Shown in pieces: positions 11,568 to 22,180 of a DNA stretch of 64,000 nucleotides. The notes under the pieces are model-generated. The model was not told where the DNA came from, did no database searches, and was given only the letters and a program-made list of their open reading frames with translations. Every line of letters starts with the position of its first letter. The stretch's first letter is position 1. A program made the position numbers and the translations under genes. The stretch is from Capra hircus (Eukaryota; Chordata; Mammalia; Artiodactyla; Bovidae), in contig NC_030824.1 in NCBI RefSeq assembly GCF_001704415.2, positions 32,421,022 to 32,485,021 on the forward strand, given 5' to 3'.

Positions 11568-11929
11568 TTATTTAGCTCTGACTCTAGTGACCTTTGTTGG
11601 CAAAGTGACGTCTCACTTTTAATATGCTGTCTAGGTTTGTCATAGCTTTCCTTCCAAGGAACAAGTGTCTTTTAATTTCACAACTATAGTCATTGTCCAC
11701 AATGATTTGGAGTTCAAGAAAATAAAAATTTTCACTGTTTCTGATTTTTCCCTTTCTATTTGCCATGAAGTGATGGGGCCAGATGCCATGATCTTCTTTG
11801 AATTTTGACAAGCTGTCTTATGACAGCTTTTTCCACTCTCCTCTTCACCCTCATAAAGAGGCTCTTTAGATCTTCTCTTTCTGCCATTTCAGTGGTATTA
11901 CTGCATATCTCATGTTGTTATTATGTTTG

Positions 11930-12149
11930 AAGTAAAAGTGAAAGTGTTAGTTGCTCAGTCATGTCCAATTCTTTGTGGTCCATGGACTGTAGCTCTTCCA
12001 GCTACTCTGTCCATGGAATTTTGCAGGCAAGAATAATGGAGTGAGTAGCTATTCCATTCTCTGGGGGATCTTCCTGACCCAGGGATTGAAGTCGGGTCTT
12101 CTGCATTGAAATAAAATTCTTTAGCATCTGAGTTACCAGGAAAGCCCAT
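11930..12149 (-). mobile_element. Bov-tA SINE
   Basis: Minus strand. It ends on the plus strand with the reverse complement of GGGCTTTCCTGGTAACTCAG. The tail side shows GTTGCTCAGTCATGTCC. Confidence 0.9.
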
Positions 12150-12210
12150 TGATATGTTTAGGGATGTGAAAAGTTATCATCACCGAGCATATTTTGTATA
12201 TAATATTTTT

Positions 12211-12222
12211 ATTTCTGTTTTA
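12211..12222. repeat. TSD of outer L1, left copy
   Basis: ATTTCTGTTTTA, identical to 27735-27746. Read on the minus strand the site is TTATTT/AAAACAGAAAT, which fits the L1 endonuclease preference TT/AAAA. Confidence 0.9.
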
Positions 12223-12543
12223 TTTTATTTTTGATTTTTTTTAGTTTTTTATTTTTAAAATTTTAAAATCTTTAATTCTTACATGCGTTCCCAAACATGA
12301 ACCCCGTCCCACCTCCCTCCCCACAACATCTCTCTGGGTCATCCCCATGCACCAGCCCCAAGCATGCTGCACCCTGCGTCAGACATAGACTGGTGATTTA
12401 ATTCTTACATGATAGTATACATGTTAGAATGCCATTCTTCCAAATCATCCCACCCTCTCCCTCTCCCTCTGAGTCCAAAAGTCCGCTCTACACATCTGTG
12501 TCTTTTTTTCTGTCTTGCATACAGGTTCGTCATTGCCATCTTC

Positions 12544-15500
12544 CTAAATTCCATATATATGTGTTAGTATACTGTATCGGTGTTTTTCTTTCTGGCTTAC
12601 TTCACTCTGTATAATCGGCTCCAGTTTCATCCATCTCATCAGAACTGATTCAAATGAATTCTTTTTAACGGCTGAGTAATACTCCATTGTGTATATGTAC
12701 CACAGCTTTCTTATCCATTCATCTGCTGATGGACATCTAGGTTGTTTCCATGTCCTGACTATTATAAACAGTGCTGCGATGAACATTGGGGTACATGTGT
12801 CTCTTTCAATTCTGGTTTCCTTGGTGTGTATGCCTAGCAATGGGATTGCTGGGTCATAAGGTAGTTCTATTTGCAATTTTTTAAGGAATCTCCACACTGT
12901 TTTCCATAGTGGCTGTACTAGTTTGCATTCCCACCAACAGTGTAGGAGGGTTCCCTTTTCTCCACACCCTCTCCAGCATTTATTGCTTGCAGATTTTTGG
13001 ATCGTAGCCATTCTGACTGGTGTGAAGTGGTACCTCATTGTAGTTTTGATTTGCATTTCTCTAATAATGAGTGATGTTGAGCATCTTTTCATGTGTTTGT
13101 TAGCCATCCGTACGTCTTCTTTGGAGAAATGTCTATTTAGTTCTTAGGCCCATTTTTTGATTGGGTCATTTATTTTTCTGGAATTGAGCTGCATAAGTTG
13201 CTTGTATATTTTTGAGATTAGTTGTTTGTCAGTTGCTTCATTTGCTATTATTTTCTCCCATTCAGAAGGCTGTCTTTTCACCTTGCTTATATTTTCCTTT
13301 GTTGTACAGAAGCTTTTAATTTTAATTAGATCCCATTTGTTTATTTTTGCTTTTATTTCCAGAATTCTGGGAGGTGGATCATAGAGGATCCTGCTGTGAT
13401 TTATCTCTGACAGTGTTTTGCCTATGTTCTCCTCTTGGAGTTTTATAGTTTCTGATCTTACATTTAGATCTTTAATCCATTTTGAGTTTATTTTTGTGTA
13501 CGGTGTTAGAAAGTGATCTAGTTTCGTTCTTTTACAAGTGGTTGACCAGTTTTCCCAGCACCACTTGTTAAAGAGATTGTCTTTACTCCATTGTATATTC
13601 TTGCCTCCTTTGTCAAAGATAAGGTGTCCATATGTGCGTGGATTTGTCTCTGGGCTTTCTATTTTGTTCCATTGATCTATATGTCTGTCTTTGTGCCAGT
13701 ACCATACTGTCTTGATGACTGTGGCTTTGTAGTAGAGCCTGAAGTCAGGCAAGTTGATTCCTCCAGTTCCATTCTTCTTTCTCAAGATTGCTTTGGCTAT
13801 TCGAGGTTTTTTGTATTTCCATACAAATCTTGAAATTATTTGTTCTAGTTCTGTGAAAAATGCGGCTGGTAGCTTGATAGGGATTGCATTGAATTTGTAA
13901 ATTGCTTTGGGTAGTATACTCATTTTCACTATATTGATTCTTCCGATCCATGAACATGGTATATTTCTCCATCTATTAGTGTCCTCTTTGATTTCTTTCA
14001 TCAGTGTTTTATAGTTTTCTGTATATAGGTCTTTAGTTTCTTTAGGTAGATATATTCCTAAGTATTTTATTCTTTTCGTTGCAATGGTGAATGGAATTGT
14101 TTCCTTAATTTCTTTTTCTACTTTCTCATTATTCGTGTATAGGAATGCAAGGGATTTCTGTGTGTTGATTTTATATCCTGCAACTTTACTATATTCATTG
14201 ATGAGCTCTAGTAATTTTCTGGTGGAGTCTTTAGGGTTTTCCATGTAGAGGATCATGTCATCTGCAAACAGTGAGAGTTTTACTTCTTCTTTTCCAATTT
14301 GGATTCCTTTTATTTCTTTTTCTGCTCTGATTGCTGTGGCCAAAACTTCCAGAACTATGTTGAATAGTAGCGGTGAAAGTGGACACCCTTGTCTTGTTCC
14401 TGACTTTAGGGGAAATGCTTTCAATTTTTCACCATTGAGGATAATGTTTGCTGTGGGTTTGTCATATATAGCTTTTATTATGTTGAGGTATGTTCCTTCT
14501 ATTCCTGCTTTCTGGAGAGTTTTTATCATAAATGGATGTTGAATTTTGTCAAAGGCCTTCTCTGCATCTGTTGAGATAATCATATGGTTTTTATTTTTCA
14601 ATTTGTTAATGTGGTGAATTACATTGATTGATTTGCGGATATTGAAGAATTCTTGCATCCCTGGGATAAAGCCCACTTGGTCATGGTGTATGATCTTTTT
14701 AATGTGTTGTTGGATTCTGATTGCTAGAATTTTGCTAAGGATTTTTGCATCTATGTTCATCGGTGATATTGGCCTGTAGTTTTCTTTTTTTGTGACATCT
14801 TTGTCAGGTTTTGGTATTAGGGTGATGGTGGCCTCATAGAATGAGTTTGGAAGTTTACCTTCCTCTGCCATTTTCTGGAAGAGTTTGAGGAGGATAGGTG
14901 TTAGCTCTTCTCGAAATTTTTGGTAGAATTCAGCTGTGAAGCCGTCTGGACCTGGGCTTTTGTTTGCTGGAAGATTTCTGATTACCGTTTCAATTTCCGT
15001 GCTTGTGATGGGTCTGTTAAGATTTTCTATTTCTTCCTGGTTCAGTTTTGGAAAATTGTACTTTTCTAAGAATTTGTCCATTTCTTCCACGTTGTCCATT
15101 TTATTGGCATACAACTGCTGATAGTAGTCTCTTATGATCCTTTGTATTTCTGTGTTGTCTGTTGTGATCTCTCCATTTTCATTTCTAATTTTATTGATTT
15201 GATTTTTCTCTCTTTGCTTCTTGATGAGTCTGGCTAATGGTTTGTCACTTTGATTTATCCTTTCAAAGAACCAGCTTTTGGCTTTGTTGATTTTTGCTAT
15301 GGTCTCTTTTGTTTCTTTTGCATTTATTTCTGCCCTAATTTTTAAGATTTCTTTCCTTCTACTAACTCTAGGGTTCTCCAACTCTTCCTTTTCTAGTTAC
15401 TTTAGTTGTAGAGTTAGGTTATTTATTTGACTTTTTTCTTGTTTCTTGAGGTATGCCTGTATTGCTATGAACTTTCCTCTTAGCACTGCTTTTCTAGTGT

Positions 15501-16362
15501 CCCACAGGTTTTGGGTTGTTGTGTTTTCATTTTCATTAGTTTCTATGCATATTTGGATTTCTTTTTTGATTTCTTCTGTGATTTTTTGGTTATTCAGAAG
15601 TGTGTTGTTCAACCTCCATATGTTGGAATTTTTAATAGTTTTTCTCCTTTAATTGAAATCTAATCTTAATGCATTATGGTCAGAACAGATGCTTGAAATG
15701 ATTTCGATTTTTTTGAATTTATCAAGTTTAGATTTATGGCCCAGGATGTGATCTATCCTGGAGAAGGTTCCATGAGCACTTGAAAAAAAGGTGAAATTCA
15801 TTGTTTTGGGGTGAAATGTCCTATAGATATCAATTAGGTCTAACTGATCTAATGTATCATTTAAAGTTTGCGTTTCTTTGTTAATTTTCTGTTTAGTTGA
15901 TCTGTCCATAGGTGTGAGTGGGGTATTAAAGTCTCCCACTATTATTGTGTTATTGTTGATTTCCCCTTTCATACTTGTTAGCATTTGTCTTACATATTGC
16001 GGGGCTCCTATATTGGGTGCATATATATTTATAATTGTTATATCTTCTTCTTGGATTGTTCCTTTGATCATTATGTAGTGGCCTTCTTTGTCTCTTTTCA
16101 CAGCCTTTGTTTTAAAGTTTATTTTATTGGATATGAGTATTGCCACTCCTGCTTTCTTTTGGTCTCTGTTTGCATGGTATATCTTTTTCCAGCCCTTCAC
16201 TTTCAGTCTGTATGTGTCCCTTGTTTTCAGGTGGGTCTCTTGTGAGCAGCATATAGAGGGGTCTTGTTTTTGTATCCATTCGGCCACTCTTTGTCTTTTG
16301 GTTGGGGCATTCAACCCATTTACGTTTAAGGTAATTATTGATAAGTATGATCCCGTTACCAT
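12544..16362 (-). pseudogene. Outer L1 ORF2 (endonuclease-RT), three stops, no indels
   Basis: The frame starts at ATG 16362 and ends at TAG 12544-12546: 1272 codons plus stop, the same length as the inner copy. The N-terminal endonuclease domain (about residues 1-235) keeps the QETH, VGDFN and SDHN motifs. The last includes the catalytic His at codon 229 (15676-15678). The RT domain keeps FADD at 14257-14268. The C-terminal Cys-rich knuckle C-X3-C-X7-H-X4-C lies between the last stop and the end. In-frame stops: TAA at 15649-15651 where the inner copy has TAC, TAA at 15397-15399 where it has CAA, and TAA at 13144-13146, which the inner copy shares. The 745-codon open block 13144-15381 differs from the inner one at about ten residues by my count. 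No functional full-length protein is expected from the annotated frame. Confidence 0.95.
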
Positions 16363-16413
16363 TTACTTTATTGTTTTGGGTTCGGGTTTATACACCCTTT
16401 TCGTGTTTCCTGT

Positions 16414-17338
16414 CTAGAGAATATCCTTTAGAATTTGTTGGAGAGCTGGTTTGGTGGTGCTGAATTCTCTCAGCTTTTGCTTGTCTGTAGAGCTTTTGAT
16501 TTCTCCTTCGTATTTGAATGAGATCCTTGCTGGGTACAGTAATCTGGGCTTTAGGTTATTGTCTTTCATCACTTTAAGTATGTCTTGCCATTCCCTCCTG
16601 GCCTGAAGCATTTCTATTGAAAGATCAGCTGTTATCCTTATGGGAATCCCCTTGTGTGTTATTTGTTGTTTTTCCCTTCTGCTTTTAATATTTGTTCTTT
16701 GTGTTTGATCTTTGTTAATTTGATTAATATGTGTCTTGGGGTGTTTTGCCTTGGGTTTATCCTATTTGGAACTCTCTGTGTTTCTTGGACTTGGGTGATT
16801 ATTTCCTTCCCCATTTTAGGGAAGTTTTCAACTATTATCTCCTCAAGGATTTTCTCATGATCTTTCTTTCTGTCTTCTTCTTCTGGGACTCCTATAATTT
16901 GAATATTGGAGCGTTTCATATTGTCCTGGAGGTCTCTGAGGTTGTCCTCGTTTCTTTTAATTCGTTTTCTTGTTTCCTCTCTGATTCATTTATTTCTACC
17001 ATTCTATCTTCTATTTCACTAATCCTATCTTCTGCCTCCGTTATTCTACTATTTGTTGCCTCCAGAGTGTTTCTGATCTCATTTATTGTGTTATTCATTA
17101 TATTTTGACTCTTTTTTATTTCTTCTAGGTCCTTGTTAAACCTTTCTTGCATCTTCTCAATCCTTGTCTCTAGCCTATTTATCTGTGATTCCATTTTGAT
17201 TTCAAGATTTTGGATCATTTTCACTATCAATATTCGGAATTCCTTCTCAGGTAGATTCCCTACTTCTTCCTCTTTTGTTTGGTTTGGTGGGCAACTCTCC
17301 TGTTCCTTTACCTGCTGTGTATTCCTCTGTCTCTTCAT
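16414..17338 (-). pseudogene. Outer L1 ORF1 (RNA-binding protein), two frameshifts
   Basis: Begins at ATG 17336-17338 and ends at TAG 16414-16416. It aligns throughout with the intact inner ORF1. The N-terminal coiled-coil region, with heptad-rich text such as NRLETRIEKMQERF, reads normally for about 125 codons. A 1-bp deletion near 16965 (CAAGAAAACG against CAAGAACAACG) shifts the frame. A second 1-bp deletion near 16675 (AGCAGAAGGG against AGCAGCAAGGG) shifts it again inside the C-terminal domain. The family protein forms a trimer that coats L1 RNA in the ribonucleoprotein particle, and this copy cannot make it. Confidence 0.95.
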
Positions 17339-18536
17339 CTTGGTTATATTGCTGCGTTTGGGGTGGCCTTTTTATATTCTGGGAATTTGTGGAGTTCTCT
17401 TTATTATGGAGCTTCCTCACTTTGGGTGGGGTTCTATCAGTGGCTTGCCAAGGTTTCCTGGTTAGGGAGGCTTGTGTTGGAGTTTTGGTGGGTGGAGCTG
17501 GGTTTCTTCTCTCTGGAGTGCAGTGGAGTGACCCGTAATGGGTTATGAGACATCAAAGGTTTTGGGATAATTTTGAGCTGCCTGTATATTGAAGCTCAGG
17601 GGAGTGTTCCTGTGTTGCTGGAGAATTTGCGTGGTATGTCTTGTTTTGGAACTTGTTGGCCCTTGGGTGGAGCTTGGTTTTGGTGTAGGTATGAAGGCAT
17701 TTGATGAGCTCCTATTGCTTAATGTTCCCTGAATTCAAGAGTTCTCTAATGTTTTCAGGCTTTGGATTTAAGCCTCCTGCTTCTGGTTTTCAGTTTTATC
17801 TTTACAGTAGCCTCTAGACTTCTCCATCTATACAGCACCGATGGTAAAACATCTAGGTTAAAGATGAAAAGTTTCTCCACATTGAGGGAGACTCAGAGAG
17901 GTTCACTGAGTTATAAGGAGAAGAGAAGATGGAGGGGGTAGTTAGAGGTAACTGGAATGAGATGTGGTGAGATCAAAAGAGGAGAGAGCAAGCTAGCCAG
18001 TAGTCACTTCCTTATGTGCGCTCTATAGTCTGGACCGCTCAGAGGTATTTACAGAGTTACACGGGGAAGAGGAGAGGGAGGAAGTAGACAGAGGTGACCA
18101 GGAGGATCTGAGAGAGGAATGAGTAGGAGAGAGACAAATCCTTCCAGTAACCTGTTCCTTAGGTGTTCTCCACCGACTGGAACACACAGAGATTCACAGA
18201 GTTGGATAGAGAAGAGATGGGGGAGAAAAGAGACAGAGGCCACCTGGTGGAGAAAAAGGAGAGTCCAGAGGAGGAGAGAGTGGTCAAGCCAGTAATCTCA
18301 CTCTCAGGTAAACTTGGATAGTGAAGTTTGGGTTTTTAAATGTACAAAATTGACAACAAAAACTTAAGAGCAAAGATTAAAAATCTAGAGTAGAGGTTGG
18401 ATTTTCAAAGATACAATATTAAAGAAAAGCAGAAGGAAAAAAGGAAGAAAGAAAAAAAAAAGAATTATTAACAAACAAACAAACAAACAAAAAACCCACC
18501 AACAACCATCCAAACACTATATATGGTGTTTGCCTT
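17339..18536 (-). promoter_or_regulatory. Outer L1 5'UTR, ORF1-proximal half
   Basis: The reverse complement of inner 19970-21202. It ends at GCCTT in the A-rich tract where the inner L1 integrated. Open frames here on either strand, such as minus 18049-18243 (mirrored on plus at 20298-20492), have no known function. Confidence 0.85.
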
Positions 18537-18554
18537 AAAGAAAAAAAAAAAGTC
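18537..18554. repeat. TSD of inner L1, left copy
   Basis: AAAG, then 11 A, then GTC. The partner at 26315-26329 is AAAG, 8 A, GTC. It is preceded by CCTT, so the nick site TT/AAAG suits L1 endonuclease. The length difference fits slippage in the A tract. Confidence 0.93.
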
Positions 18555-21202
18555 GAGGGGGAGAGGGAAAGATGGCAGAGGAATAGGACGGGAAGACCAC
18601 TTTCTCCCTCACAAATTCCTCAAAAGAACATTTCAACGCCAAGCAAACTTCACAAAACAACTTCTGTAGGCTGGCAGAGGACACCAGGCAACCAGAAAAG
18701 CAGATCATTGTCTTCAAAAACAGGTAGGAAAAAATATAAAAGATGAAAAAGGAGACAAAGGAGGTGGGGAGGGAGCTCCGTCCCGGGAAGGGAAGCCCGT
18801 CCCGGGAAGGGAATTTTAAGAAGAGAGGTTTCCAAACACCAGGAAACACTCTCCCTGCCGAGTCTGTGGCGAGCCTTGGAAACACAGAGGGCAACATAAC
18901 AGGAAGGAAAAATAGAGAAATAATTAAAACCAACAGATTACAAGCCCAACAGTAACTCCCCCAGCGGAAAAGCAGCACAGACGCCTGCATCCGCCATTGG
19001 GAAGTGGGGGCAGTGCAGGGACGCGCGGGAGGCGCGGGCTGCAGCGCTTTGTAAGAATCGGGCAGGAACGCCCCACGCGCAACCAGAACAATCTAACTTG
19101 GGCTAGCAAACCAGACTGTGGGATAGCTACCACGCGAAAAGCTCGAACATAAGACACCGCCAGGACCGAGCACAGAACAAAGGACGGAACGGGAAAAGCC
19201 GGCTGCAGACCATCCCCCGCCGGGGACAGGCAGCCAGAGTCGTAAGGACTGGAAAGGGGCAATTGCAGACTCGGAGAGGCTTTACTTACCTAACTGCAAG
19301 CAAGCTCCTTTGCTAAGACTTTTGGGGGTGCTGGACCGTCACAATCTACCGCACGGGGTGCGCCAGCGGTCCGCCCAGAAAGCTGAGCAGCAGCGGCAGA
19401 AAAGGTGACAAGCTGCGGCGATCTCGCTCGCCAAACTCCTGAGCTACTCGGACCTGGGAAGGGCACAAAGCCCAGTTCCAGCCGAATCTGTGCCTCTGAG
19501 GGCTGCCTGAGCGCCGAACCTGAGCGGCTTGGACCGGGGAAGTGCATGCAGCCTAGGGCCGGCCCCAGACGGTTCCGGGCTGAGCATCGTAGAGCCGGAG
19601 CGGTTTGTGCGCCGCGAGAAAGGACAGGTCGCCGGACAGAGATACTGCGTGCACACAACAGTGCTATTTGTTAGCAGCAGCCCCCCTCCCTACAGCGGAA
19701 CTGAACTAGTGAGCCTAAAAAGCCAGCAAACAGAAGAAGTTAAACAGAGGGAACCACCTTGGAAGTGATCCCACACGGCCCATTACACCAGAAAGGGCCA
19801 GATATTTTTAATATTTTAAAAATCATTCCTTTTTTTTTTTTTTTTGCTTTTTTTTCTAACTTTTTTTTAATTGTTAAGTCTTCTATTTCTCCTCTAATTT
19901 TTATTTCTATAACCTATTATTACTATATTTTTTTTGTTTGTTTTTTAAAAAGACTTTTTTTTTTTTTTTAAGGCAAACACCATATACAGTCTTTGGATGG
20001 TTATTGATGGTTTTTTTTTTTTTTTTTTTTTGGATTGTTTGTTTGTTTGTTTTTTAATAATTCTTTTTCTTTCTTTTTTTTTTTCTCTTTCTTTCCTCCT
20101 TTTTCCTTCTGCTTCTCTCTAATATTGTATCTTTGAAAATCCAACCTCTACTCTAGATTTTTAATCTTTGCTCTTAGGTTTTTGTGGTCAATTTTGTACA
20201 TTTAAAAACCCAAACTTCACTATCCCAGTTTACCTGAGAGCGAGATTACTGGCTTGACCACTCTCTCCTCCTCTGGACTCTCCTTTTTCTCCACCAGGTG
20301 GCCTCTGTCTCTTTTCTCCCCCATCTCTCCTCTATCCAACTCTGTGAATCTCTGTGTGTTCCAGACGGTGGAGAACACCTAAGGAACAGGTTACTGGCAG
20401 GGTTTGTATCTCTCCTACTCATTCCTCTCTCAGATCCTCCTGGTCACCTCTGTCTACTTCCTCCCTCTCCTCTTCCCCGTGTAACTCTGTAAATACCTCT
20501 GAGCAGTCCAGACTATAGAGCGCACATAAGGAAGTGACTACTGGCTAGCTTGCTCTCTTCTCTTTTGATCTCACCGCATCTCATTCCAGTTACCTCTAAC
20601 TACCCCCTCCATCTTCTCTTCTCCTTATAACTCAGTGAACCTCTCTGAGTCTCCCTCAATGTGGAGAAACTTTTCATCTTTAACCTAGATGTTTTATCAT
20701 CGGTGCTGTATAGATGGAGAAGTCTAGAAGCTACTGTAAAAATAAAACTGAAAACCAGAAGCAGGAGGCTTAAATCCAAAGCCTGAAAACATTAGAGAAC
20801 TCTTGAATTCAGGGAACATTAAGCAATAGGAGCTCATCTAATGCCTTCATACCTACACCGAAACCAAGCTCCACCCAAGGGCCAACAAATTCCAAAACAA
20901 GACATACCACGCAAATTCTCCAGCAACACAGGAACACTCCCCTGAGCTTCAATATACAGGCAGCTCAAAATTATCCCAAAACCTTTGATGTCTCGTAACC
21001 CATTACGGGTCACTCCATTGCACTCCAGAGAGAAGAAACCCAGCTCCACCCACCAAAACTCCAATACAAGCCTCCCTAACCAGGAAACCTTGGCAAGCCA
21101 CTGATAGAACCCCACCCAAAGTGAGGAAGCTCCATAATAAAGAGAACTCCACAAATTCCCAGAATATAAAAAGGCCACCCCAAACGCAGCAATATAACCA
21201 AG
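18555..21202 (+). promoter_or_regulatory. Inner L1 5'UTR with internal promoter
   Basis: AAGATGGC at 18569-18576 (+15 to +22) matches the place and core of the YY1 site that sets L1 initiation in other mammals. The segment 18960-19660 is clearly CpG-rich, in contrast with the AT-rich surroundings, as expected for an L1 promoter. T-rich tracts near 19830-20090 separate this part from the ORF1-proximal half. The first 1.4 kb is repeated in inverted orientation at 26330-27734 as the outer promoter. Confidence 0.85.
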
Positions 21203-22129
21203 ATGAAGAGACAGAGGAATACACAACAGGTAAAGGAACAGGAGAGTTGCCCACCAAACCAAACAAAAGTGGAAGAAGTAGGGAATCTACCGGAGAAGGA
21301 ATTCCGAATATTGATAGTGAAAATGATCCAAAATCTTGAAATCAAAATGGAATCACAGATAAATAGGCTAGAGACAAGGATTGAGAAGATGCAAGAAAGG
21401 TTTAACAAGGACCTAGAAGAAATAAAAAAGAGTCAATATATAATGAATAATGCAATAAATGAGATCAAAAACACTCTGGAGGCAACAAATAGTAGAATAA
21501 CGGAGGCAGAAGATAGGATTAGTGAAATAGAAGATAGAATGGTAGAAATAAATGAATCAGAGAGGAAACAAGAACAACGAATTAAAAGAAATGAGGACAA
21601 TCTCAAAGACCTCCAGGACAGTATGAAACGCTCCAACATTAGAATTATAGGAGTCCCAGAAGAAGAAGACAGAAAGAAAGATCATGAGAAAATCCTTGAG
21701 GAGATAATAGTTGAAAACTTCCCTAAAATGGGGAAGGAAATAATCACCCAAGTCCAAGAAACACAGAGAGTTCCAAATAGGATAAACCCAAGGCGAAACA
21801 CCCCAAGACACATATTAATCAAATTAACAAAGATCAAACACAAAGAACAAATATTAAAAGCAGCAAGGGAAAAACAACAAATAACACACAAGGGGATTCC
21901 CATTAGGATAACAGCTGATCTTTCAATAGAAACTCTTCAGGCCAGGAGGGAATGGCAAGACATACTTAAAGTGATGAAAGACAATAACCTACAGCCTGGA
22001 ATACTGTACCCAGCAAGGATCTCATTCAAATACGAAGGAGAAATCAAAAGCTTTACAGACAAGCAAAGGCTGAGAGAATTCAGCACCACCAAACCAGCTC
22101 TCCAACAAATTCTAAAGGATATTCTCTAG
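21203..22129 (+). CDS. L1 ORF1 protein, intact
   Basis: 308 codons, ATG at 21203, stop TAG at 22127-22129. The start follows CCAAG and is the same ATG position used in the outer copy. The N-terminal third is polar and then forms a long coiled coil (about residues 35-135) rich in E, K, R, I and L heptads. The RRM-like central domain carries RNIRIIGVPE-type text after residue 140. The C-terminal domain has REKQQITHKG followed by LQARREWQD, typical of L1 ORF1p. In the family it binds single-stranded L1 RNA as a trimer and acts as a nucleic-acid chaperone in the cytoplasmic ribonucleoprotein. Human ORF1p is 338 residues, so 308 is near the usual size. This is the only L1 frame in the window without a break. 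Whether it is expressed cannot be seen here. Confidence 0.95.
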   Translation: MKRQRNTQQVKEQESCPPNQTKVEEVGNLPEKEFRILIVKMIQNLEIKMESQINRLETRIEKMQERFNKDLEEIKKSQYIMNNAINEIKNTLEATNSRITEAEDRISEIEDRMVEINESERKQEQRIKRNEDNLKDLQDSMKRSNIRIIGVPEEEDRKKDHEKILEEIIVENFPKMGKEIITQVQETQRVPNRINPRRNTPRHILIKLTKIKHKEQILKAAREKQQITHKGIPIRITADLSIETLQARREWQDILKVMKDNNLQPGILYPARISFKYEGEIKSFTDKQRLREFSTTKPALQQILKDIL

Positions 22130-22180
22130 ACAGGAAACACGAAAAGGGTGTATAAACCCGAACCCAAAACAATAAAGTAA

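Larger units (their letters stand above)
10939..11925 (-). mobile_element. BovB 3' fragment with a tandem duplication and an insertion
   Basis: Minus-strand BovB 3' end. Two changes set it apart. A 77-bp direct duplication lies at 11062-11211. About 125 bp of unrelated DNA (11442-11567) sits between the segment equivalent to GACTACTGGAAAAACCAT and the segment equivalent to GACTAGATGGACCTTTGTTGG. BovB then continues to about 11925, where a Bov-tA interrupts it. Confidence 0.85.
12223..18536. repeat. Left arm of a 6.3-kb inverted repeat
   Basis: This arm is the reverse complement of 19970-26314, with high identity across ORF1, ORF2 and the UTRs. The loop between them is 18537-19969, about 1.4 kb. 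It arises from the nested L1 insertion. Confidence 0.95.
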
